Origin: JASSUD01 sp031963415
Lineage (GTDB): Bacteria; Pseudomonadota; Gammaproteobacteria; Burkholderiales; Burkholderiaceae
DNA: 64,000 nucleotides
Reading direction: 5' to 3'
Assembly: GCA_031963415.1 (NCBI GenBank)
Contig: JASSUI010000001.1
Location: 2,294,001-2,358,000 of the forward strand
Numbering within the stretch: position 1 is the stretch's first letter; every line of letters starts with the position of its first letter. Made by a program: the position numbers and the translations under genes. Below, piece by piece: positions 49,511-58,901 of this stretch. The notes under the pieces were generated by a model that saw only the letters and a program-made list of their open reading frames with translations, was not told the DNA's origin and did not search any database.

Positions 49511-50932
49511 ATGTCCGAATCCTCTGTCAATGACGCCAGCGAAGCGCTAGCAACCCCTAATTTTAATAGCCTCGGTTTATATCCGGAAATTTTGCAAGCG
49601 ATTGAAAAGCAAGGCTATACGGTGCCCACACCGATTCAGGCGCAAACCATCCCTTTGGTATTAGCCGGTAAAGATGTGTTGGGCGCAGCGCAGACGGGAA
49701 CGGGCAAGACGGCGAGCTTTTGTTTACCTATGATTCAGCGCTTGTTGCCATTTGCTAACACAAGCGTTTCGCCTGCGCGCCACCCAGTGCGCGCGCTAGT
49801 GCTTACGCCAACGCGCGAGCTGGCCGATCAAGTAGCGGCCAATTTGCACACTTATGCGCAATACACGTCGTTACGTAGTGCAGCGATCTTTGGCGGGGTA
49901 GATATTGTGCCGCAGGCTGAAAAATTACGACGCGGTGCTGAAGTATTAATTGCTACCCCAGGTCGTTTGCTCGATCATTTGGAACAGAAAAATACACAGC
50001 TAAGCCAAGTGCAAATGCTGGTGCTTGATGAAGCTGATCGTATGTTAGATATGGGCTTTTTGCCTGCTCTGCAGCGCATTATCGATATTTTGCCTAGCAC
50101 GCGACAGACTTTGCTTTTTTCGGCAACTTTTTCCAATGAAATTACTAAACTTGCGCGCAGCTATTTGCACGAACCCGTGAAAATTGAAATCGCTCATCGT
50201 AACGCTACTGCAACGAATGTGCGCCAGCGGGTATATAAAGTTGCTGAAACTGATAAGCCCATGGCGGTGATGCAGTTAATTCAAAAATTCGATCTGCAAC
50301 AGGTGATTGTGTTTTGCAATAGCAAAATGGGCGCAAGCCGACTGACACGACAACTTGATAGAGATGGTTTGCCAGCGTTGGCGATTCATGGCGACAAAAC
50401 CCAGATTGAGCGGATGCAAACGCTTGAGCTGTTCAAAAATAAGGCAGTCAAAGTGCTAGTGGCAACAGATGTTGCTGCACGTGGGTTAGATATTGCTGAA
50501 CTGCCAGCCGTGATTAATTTTGATTTGCCGTTTAATGCGGAAGATTATGTCCACCGAATTGGCCGCACTGGTCGCGCTGGCGCTTCAGGTGAAGCACTTT
50601 CGCTGTGCAGCCCGAGTGAGCAAAAACAGTTGGCTGGTATTGAAAAATTGATCGAGCGTACGCTTGATCAAGAAATGCTAGTGATCAACGCACCACGCGC
50701 GGCGGCTCGCTCATCAGCAAGCCGTCCTCGTCTCATATCCCCACCTCAGGATGATTTTTTTACCAAGCCTTATGTACCTTCTTCGGCTGCAGCAAAGCCT
50801 GTGAATGCGCTGGAAAGTAAGCATCCGGTTAGTCAGCAAATGAAGGCGGGTGACTTGCTCAGAACGGCTAGAAAACGACCTTTGGCTGTGTTGCTTGGCG
50901 GTGGGCCTAGTCGAGGCCAGCAAGCGGATTAA
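49511..50932 (+). CDS. rhlE: DEAD-box RNA helicase
   Basis: At 473 residues. Motif Q/I: PTPIQAQTIPLVLAG and AQTGTGKT (~residue 60); PTRELADQ; DEADRMLDMGF (~173); SATF; the C-domain VLVATDVAARGLDI and HRIGRTGRAG. RhlE-type architecture, with a short basic C-terminus (RTARKRPLAVLLGG). It unwinds RNA in ribosome assembly and RNA decay. Single gene with its own promoter. Confidence 0.92.
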   Translation: MSESSVNDASEALATPNFNSLGLYPEILQAIEKQGYTVPTPIQAQTIPLVLAGKDVLGAAQTGTGKTASFCLPMIQRLLPFANTSVSPARHPVRALVLTPTRELADQVAANLHTYAQYTSLRSAAIFGGVDIVPQAEKLRRGAEVLIATPGRLLDHLEQKNTQLSQVQMLVLDEADRMLDMGFLPALQRIIDILPSTRQTLLFSATFSNEITKLARSYLHEPVKIEIAHRNATATNVRQRVYKVAETDKPMAVMQLIQKFDLQQVIVFCNSKMGASRLTRQLDRDGLPALAIHGDKTQIERMQTLELFKNKAVKVLVATDVAARGLDIAELPAVINFDLPFNAEDYVHRIGRTGRAGASGEALSLCSPSEQKQLAGIEKLIERTLDQEMLVINAPRAAARSSASRPRLISPPQDDFFTKPYVPSSAAAKPVNALESKHPVSQQMKAGDLLRTARKRPLAVLLGGGPSRGQQAD

Positions 50933-50934
50933 TA

Positions 50935-51116
50935 AGAGCCTATTCATCTTTGCCTAAAAGAAGAGATAGGAAGGCTATGAGGCATACACGTTGGGGTTTT
51001 TTCCTCACTTCAACCACGAAAAAACAAAATTGTAGGTTAGGGTGATGACCGGACTCCATCATGCGCGCCGCATAACCCTAATATTTTTCTTTTGAGAGAT
51101 CGGAAATAGGCTCTAT
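50935..51116. repeat. Intergenic palindromic repeat, diverged copy
   Basis: Begins AGAGCCTATTCATC and ends GAAATAGGCTCT, so its ends are inverted repeats (10 bp). Resembles the elements at 58758 and 60331. Fills most of the 287-base space between rhlE and dnaE. Confidence 0.4.
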
Positions 51117-51219
51117 TCTCTATTGTCTTTTAGTTTAAAGCTCATGAGCAGGCTCTTAGCAGCTTACTCACGATCTCTTTATAAATAGTTACCCTCCTTC
51201 TTAATATTGCTTCGTCGCT

Positions 51220-54200
51220 ATGCCCAGCCCTAGTTTTATTCATCTCCGTTTACATTCTGAATATTCAATTGTTGATGGCACAGTTCGGCTTGACAATGTC
51301 GTGCAAGCTGCCGCGCAAGATGGGCAGGGCGCATTAGCGTTAACTGATTTGAGTAATACCTTTGGTCTAATAAAGTTTTATCAGGAAGCGCGCCGTTATG
51401 GCGTGAAGCCGATAGTTGGTTGCGATGTATGGATTAGTAACCCGTCAAATCGTGATAAACCCTCAAGGCTATTGCTGCTGGTGCGTAATTGGGAAGGCTA
51501 TCTTAATTTATGTGAGCTATTAACCCGGGCTTGGTTAACAAATCAATATAAAGGGCGAGCTGAAATCGATGCGCAATGGTTTGAAGAAGGCTTTGCAACG
51601 GGTCTGCTGGCGTTGTCCGGTGCACTCATGGGAGATATTGGGCAAGCTTTTTCGATTGGTAAGCCAGCACTTGCAAAAAGCCATGCGCAGCGTTGGGCAA
51701 GCGTTTTCTCTGGCGCTTTTTACGTTGAATTACAACGTGCTGGGCAGTCTGGCGAAGCGGCTTATATTCAACAAGCGCTAAAGCTTGCTGCAGAGTTGCA
51801 ATTGCCAGTCGTGGCAACGCATCCCGTGCAATTTATGACGGATGATGATTTCACCGCGCACGAAGTGCGTGTGTGTATCTCTCAAGGCGATATTTTGGCG
51901 AACCCGCGCCGACAAAAACGTTTTACCACTGAGCAATTTTTTCTGACGCAAGCACAGATGGCTGAAAAATTTGCCGATATTCCTTCAGCGCTTGCGAATA
52001 CGGTGGAGATTGCCAAACGTTGTAATCTCACGTTGGAGTTGGGCAAAGCCAAATTGCCATTATTCCCAACACCCGATGGGATGTCGCTGGATGCTTATCT
52101 GTTAGAACAATCTAAAGCGGGACTTGAAAAACGGCTTGAGCAGCTATTTACCGATTCAACTGAGCGTGAACGGCAACGGCCAGCTTATTATCAACGCCTT
52201 GAGTTTGAATGTAAGACGATCATTGAAATGGGCTTTCCTGGCTATTTCTTAATCGTCGCTGACTTTATTAACTGGGCCAAAAATAATGGGGTGCCAGTTG
52301 GCCCAGGGCGGGGCTCAGGAGCAGGTTCTTTGGTTGCTTTTGCCCTTGGTATTACTGACCTAGACCCTTTGCATTACAACTTGCTGTTCGAGCGGTTTCT
52401 GAATCCAGAGCGCGTGTCGATGCCAGACTTTGATATCGATTTTTGTCAGCATGGGCGCGATCGCGTCATTCAATATGTAAGAAGTAAATATGGTGCGCAG
52501 GCAGTCTCGCAAATTGCAACCTTTGGCACGATGGCCGCGAAAGCGGCGGTGCGAGATGTAGGCCGCGTGCTTGACTTAGGCTATAACTTTACCGATGGCA
52601 TTGCTAAGCTCATTCCTTTTAGGCCAGGCAAGCTCGTCACCATTAGCGACGCGCTGAAAGAAGAGCCATTGCTTGCTGAGCGTTTTGAAAACGAAGAAGA
52701 AGTCAAACAGCTGCTGACGTTAGCGCAGCGCGTTGAAGGTCTTTCTCGCAATGTAGGGATGCATGCGGGAGGAGTTTTAATTGCGCCGGGCAAATTGACT
52801 GACTTTTGTCCGTTATATACGCAGAGCGATGAAGGCGGCATCATCAGTCAATACGATAAAGATGATGTCGAAGCGATTGGCCTATTGAAATTTGACTTCC
52901 TTGGCTTAACGACGTTAACGATTCTGAATTGGGCGCAGCGTTATATTCATCTATTGAATCCAGCGCAAACCGATTGGTCGGTAGAGCAAATACCGTTAAA
53001 TGATCCAGCCGCCTTCATGATCTTAAAAAAAGCCAATACGGTTGCGGTATTCCAGTTTGAAAGTCGCGGCATGCAAGGCATGCTGAAAGACGCACAGCCA
53101 GATCGCTTCGAAGACATTATTGCGTTGGTCGCGTTATATCGTCCGGGGCCAATGGATCTGATTCCGAGTTTTTGCGCGCGTAAGCATGGGCGTGAAAAAG
53201 TTGATTATCCCGATGTGCGAGTAGAAGCCGTGCTCAAAGAGACCTATGGAATTATGGTCTACCAAGAGCAGGTGATGCAGATGGCACAGATTATCGGCGG
53301 CTACTCGCTGGGTGGCGCTGATTTATTGCGCCGCGCGATGGGTAAGAAAAAGCCTGAGGAAATGGCTAAGCATCGTGCGTTATTCCGTGAGGGCGCGGCA
53401 AAAAATGGATTGAGTGGCGAGAAAGCAGAAGAAATTTTCGACTTAATGGAGAAATTTGCCGGCTACGGTTTTAATAAATCGCATGCGGCTGCCTACGCAT
53501 TATTGGCTTATTACACTGCTTGGTTAAAAGCACACCATCCCGCAGCCTTTATGGCAGCCAACATGAGCTTGGCGATGGATGATACGGACAAGGTCAAAAT
53601 TCTTTTTGAAGATTGTTTGGCGAATGATCTTAACGTTTTACCGCCGGATATCAATCAATCAGCTTATTACTTTGAGCCAGTAGTACAAACCGACGGTAAG
53701 CCGGTCAAAAAAATTCGTTATGGCTTAGGCGCTATTAAGGGCAGTGGACAGAATGCAATTGAAGAGATTGTACGTGCACGCAAAGAAAAGCCTTTTACTG
53801 ATTTACTGGATTTCTGCACCCGTATTGATCGCCGTGTCGTCAATCGCCGCGCAATGGAAGCGCTAATTCGTGCGGGTGCATTTGATTCAATCGACCCGCA
53901 TCGCGCTCAATTATTAGCGAGCTTGCCTTTTATTATCGAAGCGGCTGAACAAGCCAATGCGAATGCGCTACAAGGCGGTCTATTTGAAGACGATAGCGCA
54001 AGCGACAATGCGTTGATGTATGCCTGTGAGCGTATTAAAGAGCTGCCCTGGGATGACAAGCGTAAGTTGCAGGAAGAAAAGGTCGCGCTCGGTTTTTATT
54101 TATCAGGACATCCGTTTAATGCATATCAAACGGAAGTACGCCGCTTTGTTAAACAGTCGTTGGCTGATTTAAAAGAGGGTAGAGATAAGCTCGTAGCCGG

Positions 54201-54768
54201 TGTGATAGTGGGGCTGCGTACCCAAATGACACAGCGTGGCAAAATAATGATTGTGCTGCTTGACGATACAAGCAGCCAATGCGAAGTCAGTATCTTCCAT
54301 GAGCAATTTGAGGCTTATAAACGTTTTCTTAAAGAAGATGAGCTTTTGATTGTGCAAGGCAATGCACGCTACGATAGTTTTTCAGGAGGCGTGCGCCTCT
54401 CTGCATCGATGGTGATGAATCTAGAAAGTGCTCGTAGCCGTTTTGCGCGTGCTTTGCGCTTGTCGCTTTACGGTCAGACAGATGCGCAAAAACTTAGCAA
54501 ATTGCTAAAACAATATCAAAGTCATGAAAATAATACTGACCTTGATCAGTCAGCAGCTAGCTATCCTATATCTCAAAAAGTTATTCAAGATGCACAAGCG
54601 CAAAGCAGTGTGGAGCACAGCACATTGCCTGTACAAATTTATTACCGTAATGGCGTCGCTGAGAGTGAGTTTTTGTTGGGGGACAGTTGGCGAATCAGGC
54701 CATCTGATGATTTGCTAGCCTTACTCAAAAATGAATATGCTAACGGCACGGTTGAAATTTGTTATTAA
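51220..54768 (+). CDS. dnaE: DNA polymerase III alpha subunit
   Basis: At 1182 residues. PHP domain at the start (FIHLRLHSEYSIVDGTVRL); polymerase core with GPGRGSGAGSLVAFALGITD (~residue 361) and the catalytic acids PDFDIDFCQHGRDRVIQY (~401); HhH region YGFNKSHAAAYALLAYYTAW (~747); OB-fold near 985-1065; C-terminal tau-binding part. Intact. Replicates the chromosome in the pol III holoenzyme. Confidence 0.96.
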   Translation: MPSPSFIHLRLHSEYSIVDGTVRLDNVVQAAAQDGQGALALTDLSNTFGLIKFYQEARRYGVKPIVGCDVWISNPSNRDKPSRLLLLVRNWEGYLNLCELLTRAWLTNQYKGRAEIDAQWFEEGFATGLLALSGALMGDIGQAFSIGKPALAKSHAQRWASVFSGAFYVELQRAGQSGEAAYIQQALKLAAELQLPVVATHPVQFMTDDDFTAHEVRVCISQGDILANPRRQKRFTTEQFFLTQAQMAEKFADIPSALANTVEIAKRCNLTLELGKAKLPLFPTPDGMSLDAYLLEQSKAGLEKRLEQLFTDSTERERQRPAYYQRLEFECKTIIEMGFPGYFLIVADFINWAKNNGVPVGPGRGSGAGSLVAFALGITDLDPLHYNLLFERFLNPERVSMPDFDIDFCQHGRDRVIQYVRSKYGAQAVSQIATFGTMAAKAAVRDVGRVLDLGYNFTDGIAKLIPFRPGKLVTISDALKEEPLLAERFENEEEVKQLLTLAQRVEGLSRNVGMHAGGVLIAPGKLTDFCPLYTQSDEGGIISQYDKDDVEAIGLLKFDFLGLTTLTILNWAQRYIHLLNPAQTDWSVEQIPLNDPAAFMILKKANTVAVFQFESRGMQGMLKDAQPDRFEDIIALVALYRPGPMDLIPSFCARKHGREKVDYPDVRVEAVLKETYGIMVYQEQVMQMAQIIGGYSLGGADLLRRAMGKKKPEEMAKHRALFREGAAKNGLSGEKAEEIFDLMEKFAGYGFNKSHAAAYALLAYYTAWLKAHHPAAFMAANMSLAMDDTDKVKILFEDCLANDLNVLPPDINQSAYYFEPVVQTDGKPVKKIRYGLGAIKGSGQNAIEEIVRARKEKPFTDLLDFCTRIDRRVVNRRAMEALIRAGAFDSIDPHRAQLLASLPFIIEAAEQANANALQGGLFEDDSASDNALMYACERIKELPWDDKRKLQEEKVALGFYLSGHPFNAYQTEVRRFVKQSLADLKEGRDKLVAGVIVGLRTQMTQRGKIMIVLLDDTSSQCEVSIFHEQFEAYKRFLKEDELLIVQGNARYDSFSGGVRLSASMVMNLESARSRFARALRLSLYGQTDAQKLSKLLKQYQSHENNTDLDQSAASYPISQKVIQDAQAQSSVEHSTLPVQIYYRNGVAESEFLLGDSWRIRPSDDLLALLKNEYANGTVEICY

Positions 54769-55405
54769 TAATCTCAGTTTGACATAAGGTCATCTGGATT
54801 ATGGTTGAGCTTCATAGAGAAAATAGGAAATATCTTCCATGAAGAATCAAGTTTTATCTTGAGCATTGCTCACTTGAAACGAATTTCATTTAGCTTTTTT
54901 CTCACGATAAATACCCTATAAAAAATTAAAAAATATTTATTTAATTTTTAGAGATAGGTCGAGATTATGTTGCTAGGAATGACCTTCCTCTTGTTTAAGC
55001 TGCTATAGGGCTTATCTGAACCAATGACATTTAACCCTATCTATATCTGTGAAGATATCGGAGAGAGTGCTCGACACTACAATTTTTCATTCACTACCCT
55101 AAACAAAATATGTCGCGATTTAGTGTGCTTTTCTCTAGCTGGTTGCCCCTTTCTTCAAGTAGAGCATTTTTGTAAGTAAGAAATAAGCATAGCAACCTGC
55201 CCTTGCAACGCCTTAATTTGGTCAACAATATATTTTTGATACACTTTTGTTTCATCTACGCTATACCAATTTATAGATGACTGACTATTTATACCCTTAA
55301 CGGATATCTTAAACTCCTTTAACTAGGCATCCTGCGCTGGACAGTTTCTATGGATTTCTATGCTTGACAGGTTGCCTGTCATTCTTACGTATATGCGCAA
55401 AAGCG
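54769..55405. other. Long intergenic region
   Basis: About 640 bases, AT-rich in its first part. No gene recognised apart from a possible 50-codon frame at 55155-55307 on the minus strand (see findings). No hairpin of note. Confidence 0.4.
55155..55307 (-). other. Possible small frame with a ribosome site but no standard start
   Basis: Open for 50 codons (VKGINSQSSINWYSVDETKV, then DQIKALQGQVAMLISYLQKC). A perfect AAAGGAG lies 6 bases before an ATA codon. Either a remnant or a gene with an unusual start. Function unknown. Confidence 0.25.
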
Positions 55406-57064
55406 TTACGCATATGGCTGCAATTCTGGGGACTTTGGTGTTGTTGCGGCCAGATTTTGCAATGGTTGTTTCGACCTACGCCGTAAAAAGTCTGCAATTC
55501 TGCGATGCCCTGAATCGAGGAGATAATTAAATTGGTCACGCTTTAAGTGAGAGGTAGCAATGGCATATGGAGTTTCTCCAGAAGCATTTGTTAGTGTTAT
55601 GTTTGCGCCTCTATTTACTAAAAGCTTAACTATTGCATCATGCCCAGACTCAGTCGCTAGCAATAAAGGCGTTTCTTTCTTTATATTCAGCAGGTCTATT
55701 TCTTTACCGCCATTTCCTTCAAGTAAAGCGATCAACACTTCATAGTGGCCAAACTTAGCAGCGTAATGCAAAGGGGTCATTTCCATTTTATCCAATAAGC
55801 TGCTTTTCACCCCGTGTTTAAGTAAAGTTTCAACGGTTTTAAGATCTCCTTGCGCAGCCGCGATGTGCAACATACTTCTGCCACTTATATCGATATTAAT
55901 TTCGGTCAAAGTTGGAAGTAACTTGTAATATTGTTTGGACTCGATGAATTCAAGCAAATTTAAATCATTTTCATATTGCTCTCTGATGGCTAGCATACGT
56001 CTTTCAGCTATATTTTCTGGGCTTAAACTCTTATTCTCTTCCCTGTTCAAGTCGTATGTGCACCAGTCAATAAAACGATCATCTATACAAATTTCACTCA
56101 ATGCCTGAATCGCTAAGTCATTTTTTTGAAAAAGCGCCGTACTCAGTAGAGATAAGTTCTTCGAATATCTCTCAAGTGATTCATTGACGTGTTTGGGTAA
56201 TATAACTTTTTCACCTTGCGTTTCTAATGCATATGCGCAGGCTTTTATTAAAGACTGTACTTTTGCGCTAGGCGCTCCTCTATAGTCTAATAATTTAGAG
56301 CGCAACAATGCCAAATAGACTGAGTATGTCGAGGGTTCTATTGATGAATCATCCAGTTGAGGGGTATCGCTCACACTTTCTTCTGCCCTATCACCAGCAC
56401 CAAATATGTCCCCACATTTTTTAATCAATGCTTGAACAGCTTGATTACTGTACCGCCCAAAGGCGGAGCAAAGTAATTTTAGATTGTTTATGTACTGATT
56501 TCTTAGTGAGCTGCATGACTTGGCTGCGTTTAAATCATCAAGCGCCTGTGCACATAATTTAATTAAAAGAGGAATTTCTTCATCACTGTACTGCGCAAAT
56601 GCTTGGTACAGTATACGGACGCTGTTTACATACCGTTTCTCTAGTGAGCTAAGCGATTTGCCTGCTTCTGAAGAATATTCGCTCAGGTTATCCGGCGTAT
56701 TATTCTCATGGATGTACTTTTTGAGCATCGCCTGAACTGCTTTGTAATTGTGCTGTGAAATGGCAAACTCAAGTAAAGTGATCTTTGGATAATCATTGAT
56801 CAATGATTTAGCGAGCCCAGCTGCACTTTCATCTTGCGAAACAAAAAATTTTTTATGAGACACATCAGGCTCAGTTACAACTTCTTTCACTGGAAACAAA
56901 TTTTCACAAAAATCCGTAGGTCGTTTCCAATTAGCCTGGGGCCTATCGTTTTTACATCCAAAGTAAGTTCTTTCCATCAGGGCAGATGTAAAAATCGTTT
57001 GCAGCACAGAGTTCATATAATAAAGTCCTGAGAAGCTGCCTCCTGATAATACGGTGCTTGACAT
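55406..57064 (-). CDS. Ankyrin-repeat protein
   Basis: At 552 residues from the ATG at 57064 (GGGGGA ribosome site; the TTG at 57079 is less likely). The last ~150 residues contain four ankyrin repeats: MLHIAAAQGDLKTVETLLKH, TPLHYAAKFGHYEVLIALLE, TPLLLATESGHDAIVKLLVN, TPYAIATSHLKRDQFNYLLD. The N-terminal 380 residues are helical with internal similarities (SLRNQYINNLKLLCSAF, LEKRYVNSVRILYQAF). Such proteins in intracellular bacteria often act on the host; no secretion signal is visible. Confidence 0.85.
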   Translation of the reverse strand: MSSTVLSGGSFSGLYYMNSVLQTIFTSALMERTYFGCKNDRPQANWKRPTDFCENLFPVKEVVTEPDVSHKKFFVSQDESAAGLAKSLINDYPKITLLEFAISQHNYKAVQAMLKKYIHENNTPDNLSEYSSEAGKSLSSLEKRYVNSVRILYQAFAQYSDEEIPLLIKLCAQALDDLNAAKSCSSLRNQYINNLKLLCSAFGRYSNQAVQALIKKCGDIFGAGDRAEESVSDTPQLDDSSIEPSTYSVYLALLRSKLLDYRGAPSAKVQSLIKACAYALETQGEKVILPKHVNESLERYSKNLSLLSTALFQKNDLAIQALSEICIDDRFIDWCTYDLNREENKSLSPENIAERRMLAIREQYENDLNLLEFIESKQYYKLLPTLTEINIDISGRSMLHIAAAQGDLKTVETLLKHGVKSSLLDKMEMTPLHYAAKFGHYEVLIALLEGNGGKEIDLLNIKKETPLLLATESGHDAIVKLLVNRGANITLTNASGETPYAIATSHLKRDQFNYLLDSGHRRIADFLRRRSKQPLQNLAATTPKSPELQPYA

Positions 57065-57424
57065 GCGACTATCCCCCAAGAAAAATCATACATTTATGAT
57101 AAAAACAATAAGAAAAGACCTGTTATACATAAAACAAAGTCTTAAATCTACCCAAGATAAATATAAATTTGAAATTAAGATTGTCAAAGCCTGATTTTCA
57201 CGTGCCATCATTTCGCGGAATTTAGATAAATCTAAGAAGCTTAAAGCTGCTACTTTGCTATACACCCCGGTTGATGCGGTTCAATATCCGAACTCGTAAA
57301 TACTGTGCATTTGAAAAAACTAAATCTATAAAATTATCTTATTCAGTTTATTTTTTTATTATCTCTGCATTCTTTAATTGCTTCGAGCATCTGTTTATTT
57401 TTTCTGTTTTGTGATTCATAGACT
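57065..57424. other. Intergenic, no gene seen
   Basis: About 360 AT-rich bases between the ankyrin gene and the decayed dehydrogenase. I see no gene; it should contain the ankyrin promoter. Confidence 0.4.
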
Positions 57425-57667
57425 ATGAAAAAACTACTTGTCTTGCCAGGCGATGGCATTGGCATTGGCTCAACAATATGTGAAGCTGTTCTACCTGTGT
57501 TCAAACAGCTTGCCTTACCTATTGAATTTGAAATCGGAGAAATTGACTGGTACTGCTGGCAGCGTACGGGTGAGACTGTGCCAGAGAAAACGTAGCAACA
57601 GATCGCGCAAAGTGTAGCGCTTACGTTAGAGCATCTCGGCTTTATGCCTGAGGCAAGTCACATTTAA
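57425..57667 (+). pseudogene. Isocitrate/isopropylmalate dehydrogenase-family remnant
   Basis: The N-terminal ~57 residues are readable (MKKLLVLPGDGIGIGSTICE, ...FEIGEIDWYCWQRTGETVPE), then a TAG at 57593-57595. In the same frame it continues QQIAQS and jumps to a C-terminal piece (ALTLEHLGFMPEASHI) before a TAA at 57667. So ~280 residues are missing and the reading frame has a stop. The family oxidises hydroxy-acids with NAD(P). Confidence 0.75.
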
Positions 57668-57756
57668 TTGAAGACACGCCCTAGCGAGTGGATTAAATTG
57701 GACTTGACTCAGAATAAAGATCATTTGTTGCCTAAGATGAAGAGGAGGAAAGTTAA

Positions 57757-57903
57757 TTTATCAAGTCTAAGGCAGTAGACGAAGACATCGCAGAGAAGGG
57801 CGATGATGAAATTATGGCGGGAGTGATGTCTGGAATGTCTGATCTGACGCTGACTACTGTGCTTAGGCCCGAGGGGCAATACAAACTGTATTGTCCTTCT
57901 TAA
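57757..57903 (+). pseudogene. Unidentified gene fragment
   Basis: Open for 48 codons without a start (FIKSKAVDEDIAEKGDDEIM, ...TVLRPEGQYKLYCPS) to a TAA. Probably the end of another lost gene. No family recognised. Confidence 0.3.
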
Positions 57904-57913
57904 TATGCTTTAT

Positions 57914-58687
57914 TTACTTTGGCTTATTTAGCTGCCGCTGCATAAGCATTAACTTCGCATAACGATAATAAGAGACTTCCGCATTGGCAATCGCAAGCAT
58001 GAGTCCTTCTTTCCCATCTAAAAAACCTAGACGAATAAAATAAGTGCGGATGAATGCCCACAATCCATGTCCAATGGCTTTACGCAACGAGGCTTGCTTG
58101 CCACGCTCGAACAGCATTTGAGCGCTGGTGCTGGAATAACGATTGGTTTTATCCAATGAATCGTGCAAATCCGGGATAGAGATATGAATGATAGGCCCTT
58201 TAAGTTTGCTCATCTTCCCTTGAACAATTAGGCTAGGGTGAACATGTGCGTCGCAAAAACGCGCACTGTCACGTTTAAAGAAACGTTTGACATAGTCTGG
58301 CCACCAGCCAGAATGCTTCATAAAACGACCGCAAAAGCTAGATCGCCGAGGTGTTTCATAAGCTGCATCCGTGTGGCTGAGCGTCAAAATATGCTCAATT
58401 TCAGCACGTAACTCAGCGCTGACTCGTTCGTCTGCATCAAGACAAAGCACCCAGTCGCTTGTCGCTTGATCTAATGCCCGATTCTTTTGTGGGCCGTCTC
58501 CGGGCCAATCGGTTTCAAATACACGTGCACCGAGGCTGCGGCACAGATCGGGTGTGCCATCTGTGCTGCCGCAATCAAACACAATGACTTCATCAGCTAA
58601 ACCTTTGACTGACTCAATGCAATCTCGAATATCTTCTATTTCGTTTAGGGCAACAATAATCAGACTTAGACTGGCACGGCTCAACAT
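57914..58687 (-). CDS. Family 2 glycosyltransferase (LPS core type)
   Basis: At 257 residues. GT-A features: LSLIIVALNEIEDIRDCIES (N-terminal), DEVIVFDCGSTDGTPDLC (~residue 35), and the metal-binding acid area WVLCLDADERVSAELR (~78). Resembles WaaE/KdtX-type enzymes that add glucose to the LPS inner core. Near an O-antigen-ligase-like gene and msbA, so an LPS role is likely. Confidence 0.82.
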   Translation of the reverse strand: MLSRASLSLIIVALNEIEDIRDCIESVKGLADEVIVFDCGSTDGTPDLCRSLGARVFETDWPGDGPQKNRALDQATSDWVLCLDADERVSAELRAEIEHILTLSHTDAAYETPRRSSFCGRFMKHSGWWPDYVKRFFKRDSARFCDAHVHPSLIVQGKMSKLKGPIIHISIPDLHDSLDKTNRYSSTSAQMLFERGKQASLRKAIGHGLWAFIRTYFIRLGFLDGKEGLMLAIANAEVSYYRYAKLMLMQRQLNKPK

Positions 58688-58757
58688 TTTGCTCCACTGA
58701 GTAGAATTTTTTCAGGTTGTGATTCTACAGAGTAAAAAAAACTCTGCCTAATTTCTA

Positions 58758-58845
58758 AGAACCTGTCCATAATCTTTTAAAAAAGCGACTTAGAGGCTTG
58801 TATAAGCTCACAAAACACTCTTCTTTGGGATTATGAACAGGTTCT
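58758..58845. repeat. Palindromic intergenic repeat
   Basis: Left arm AGAACCTGTCCATAATC, right arm GATTATGAACAGGTTCT (58829-58845), one mismatch over 17 bp, with 54 bases between. Similar ends occur at 60331-60464. Could be a MITE or a transcribed hairpin. Confidence 0.7.
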
Positions 58846-58901
58846 AAGGCAACGCATATTGATATAGACAGTACACTAGCAGCCGATGAAAAAAAGAAGG
58901 C

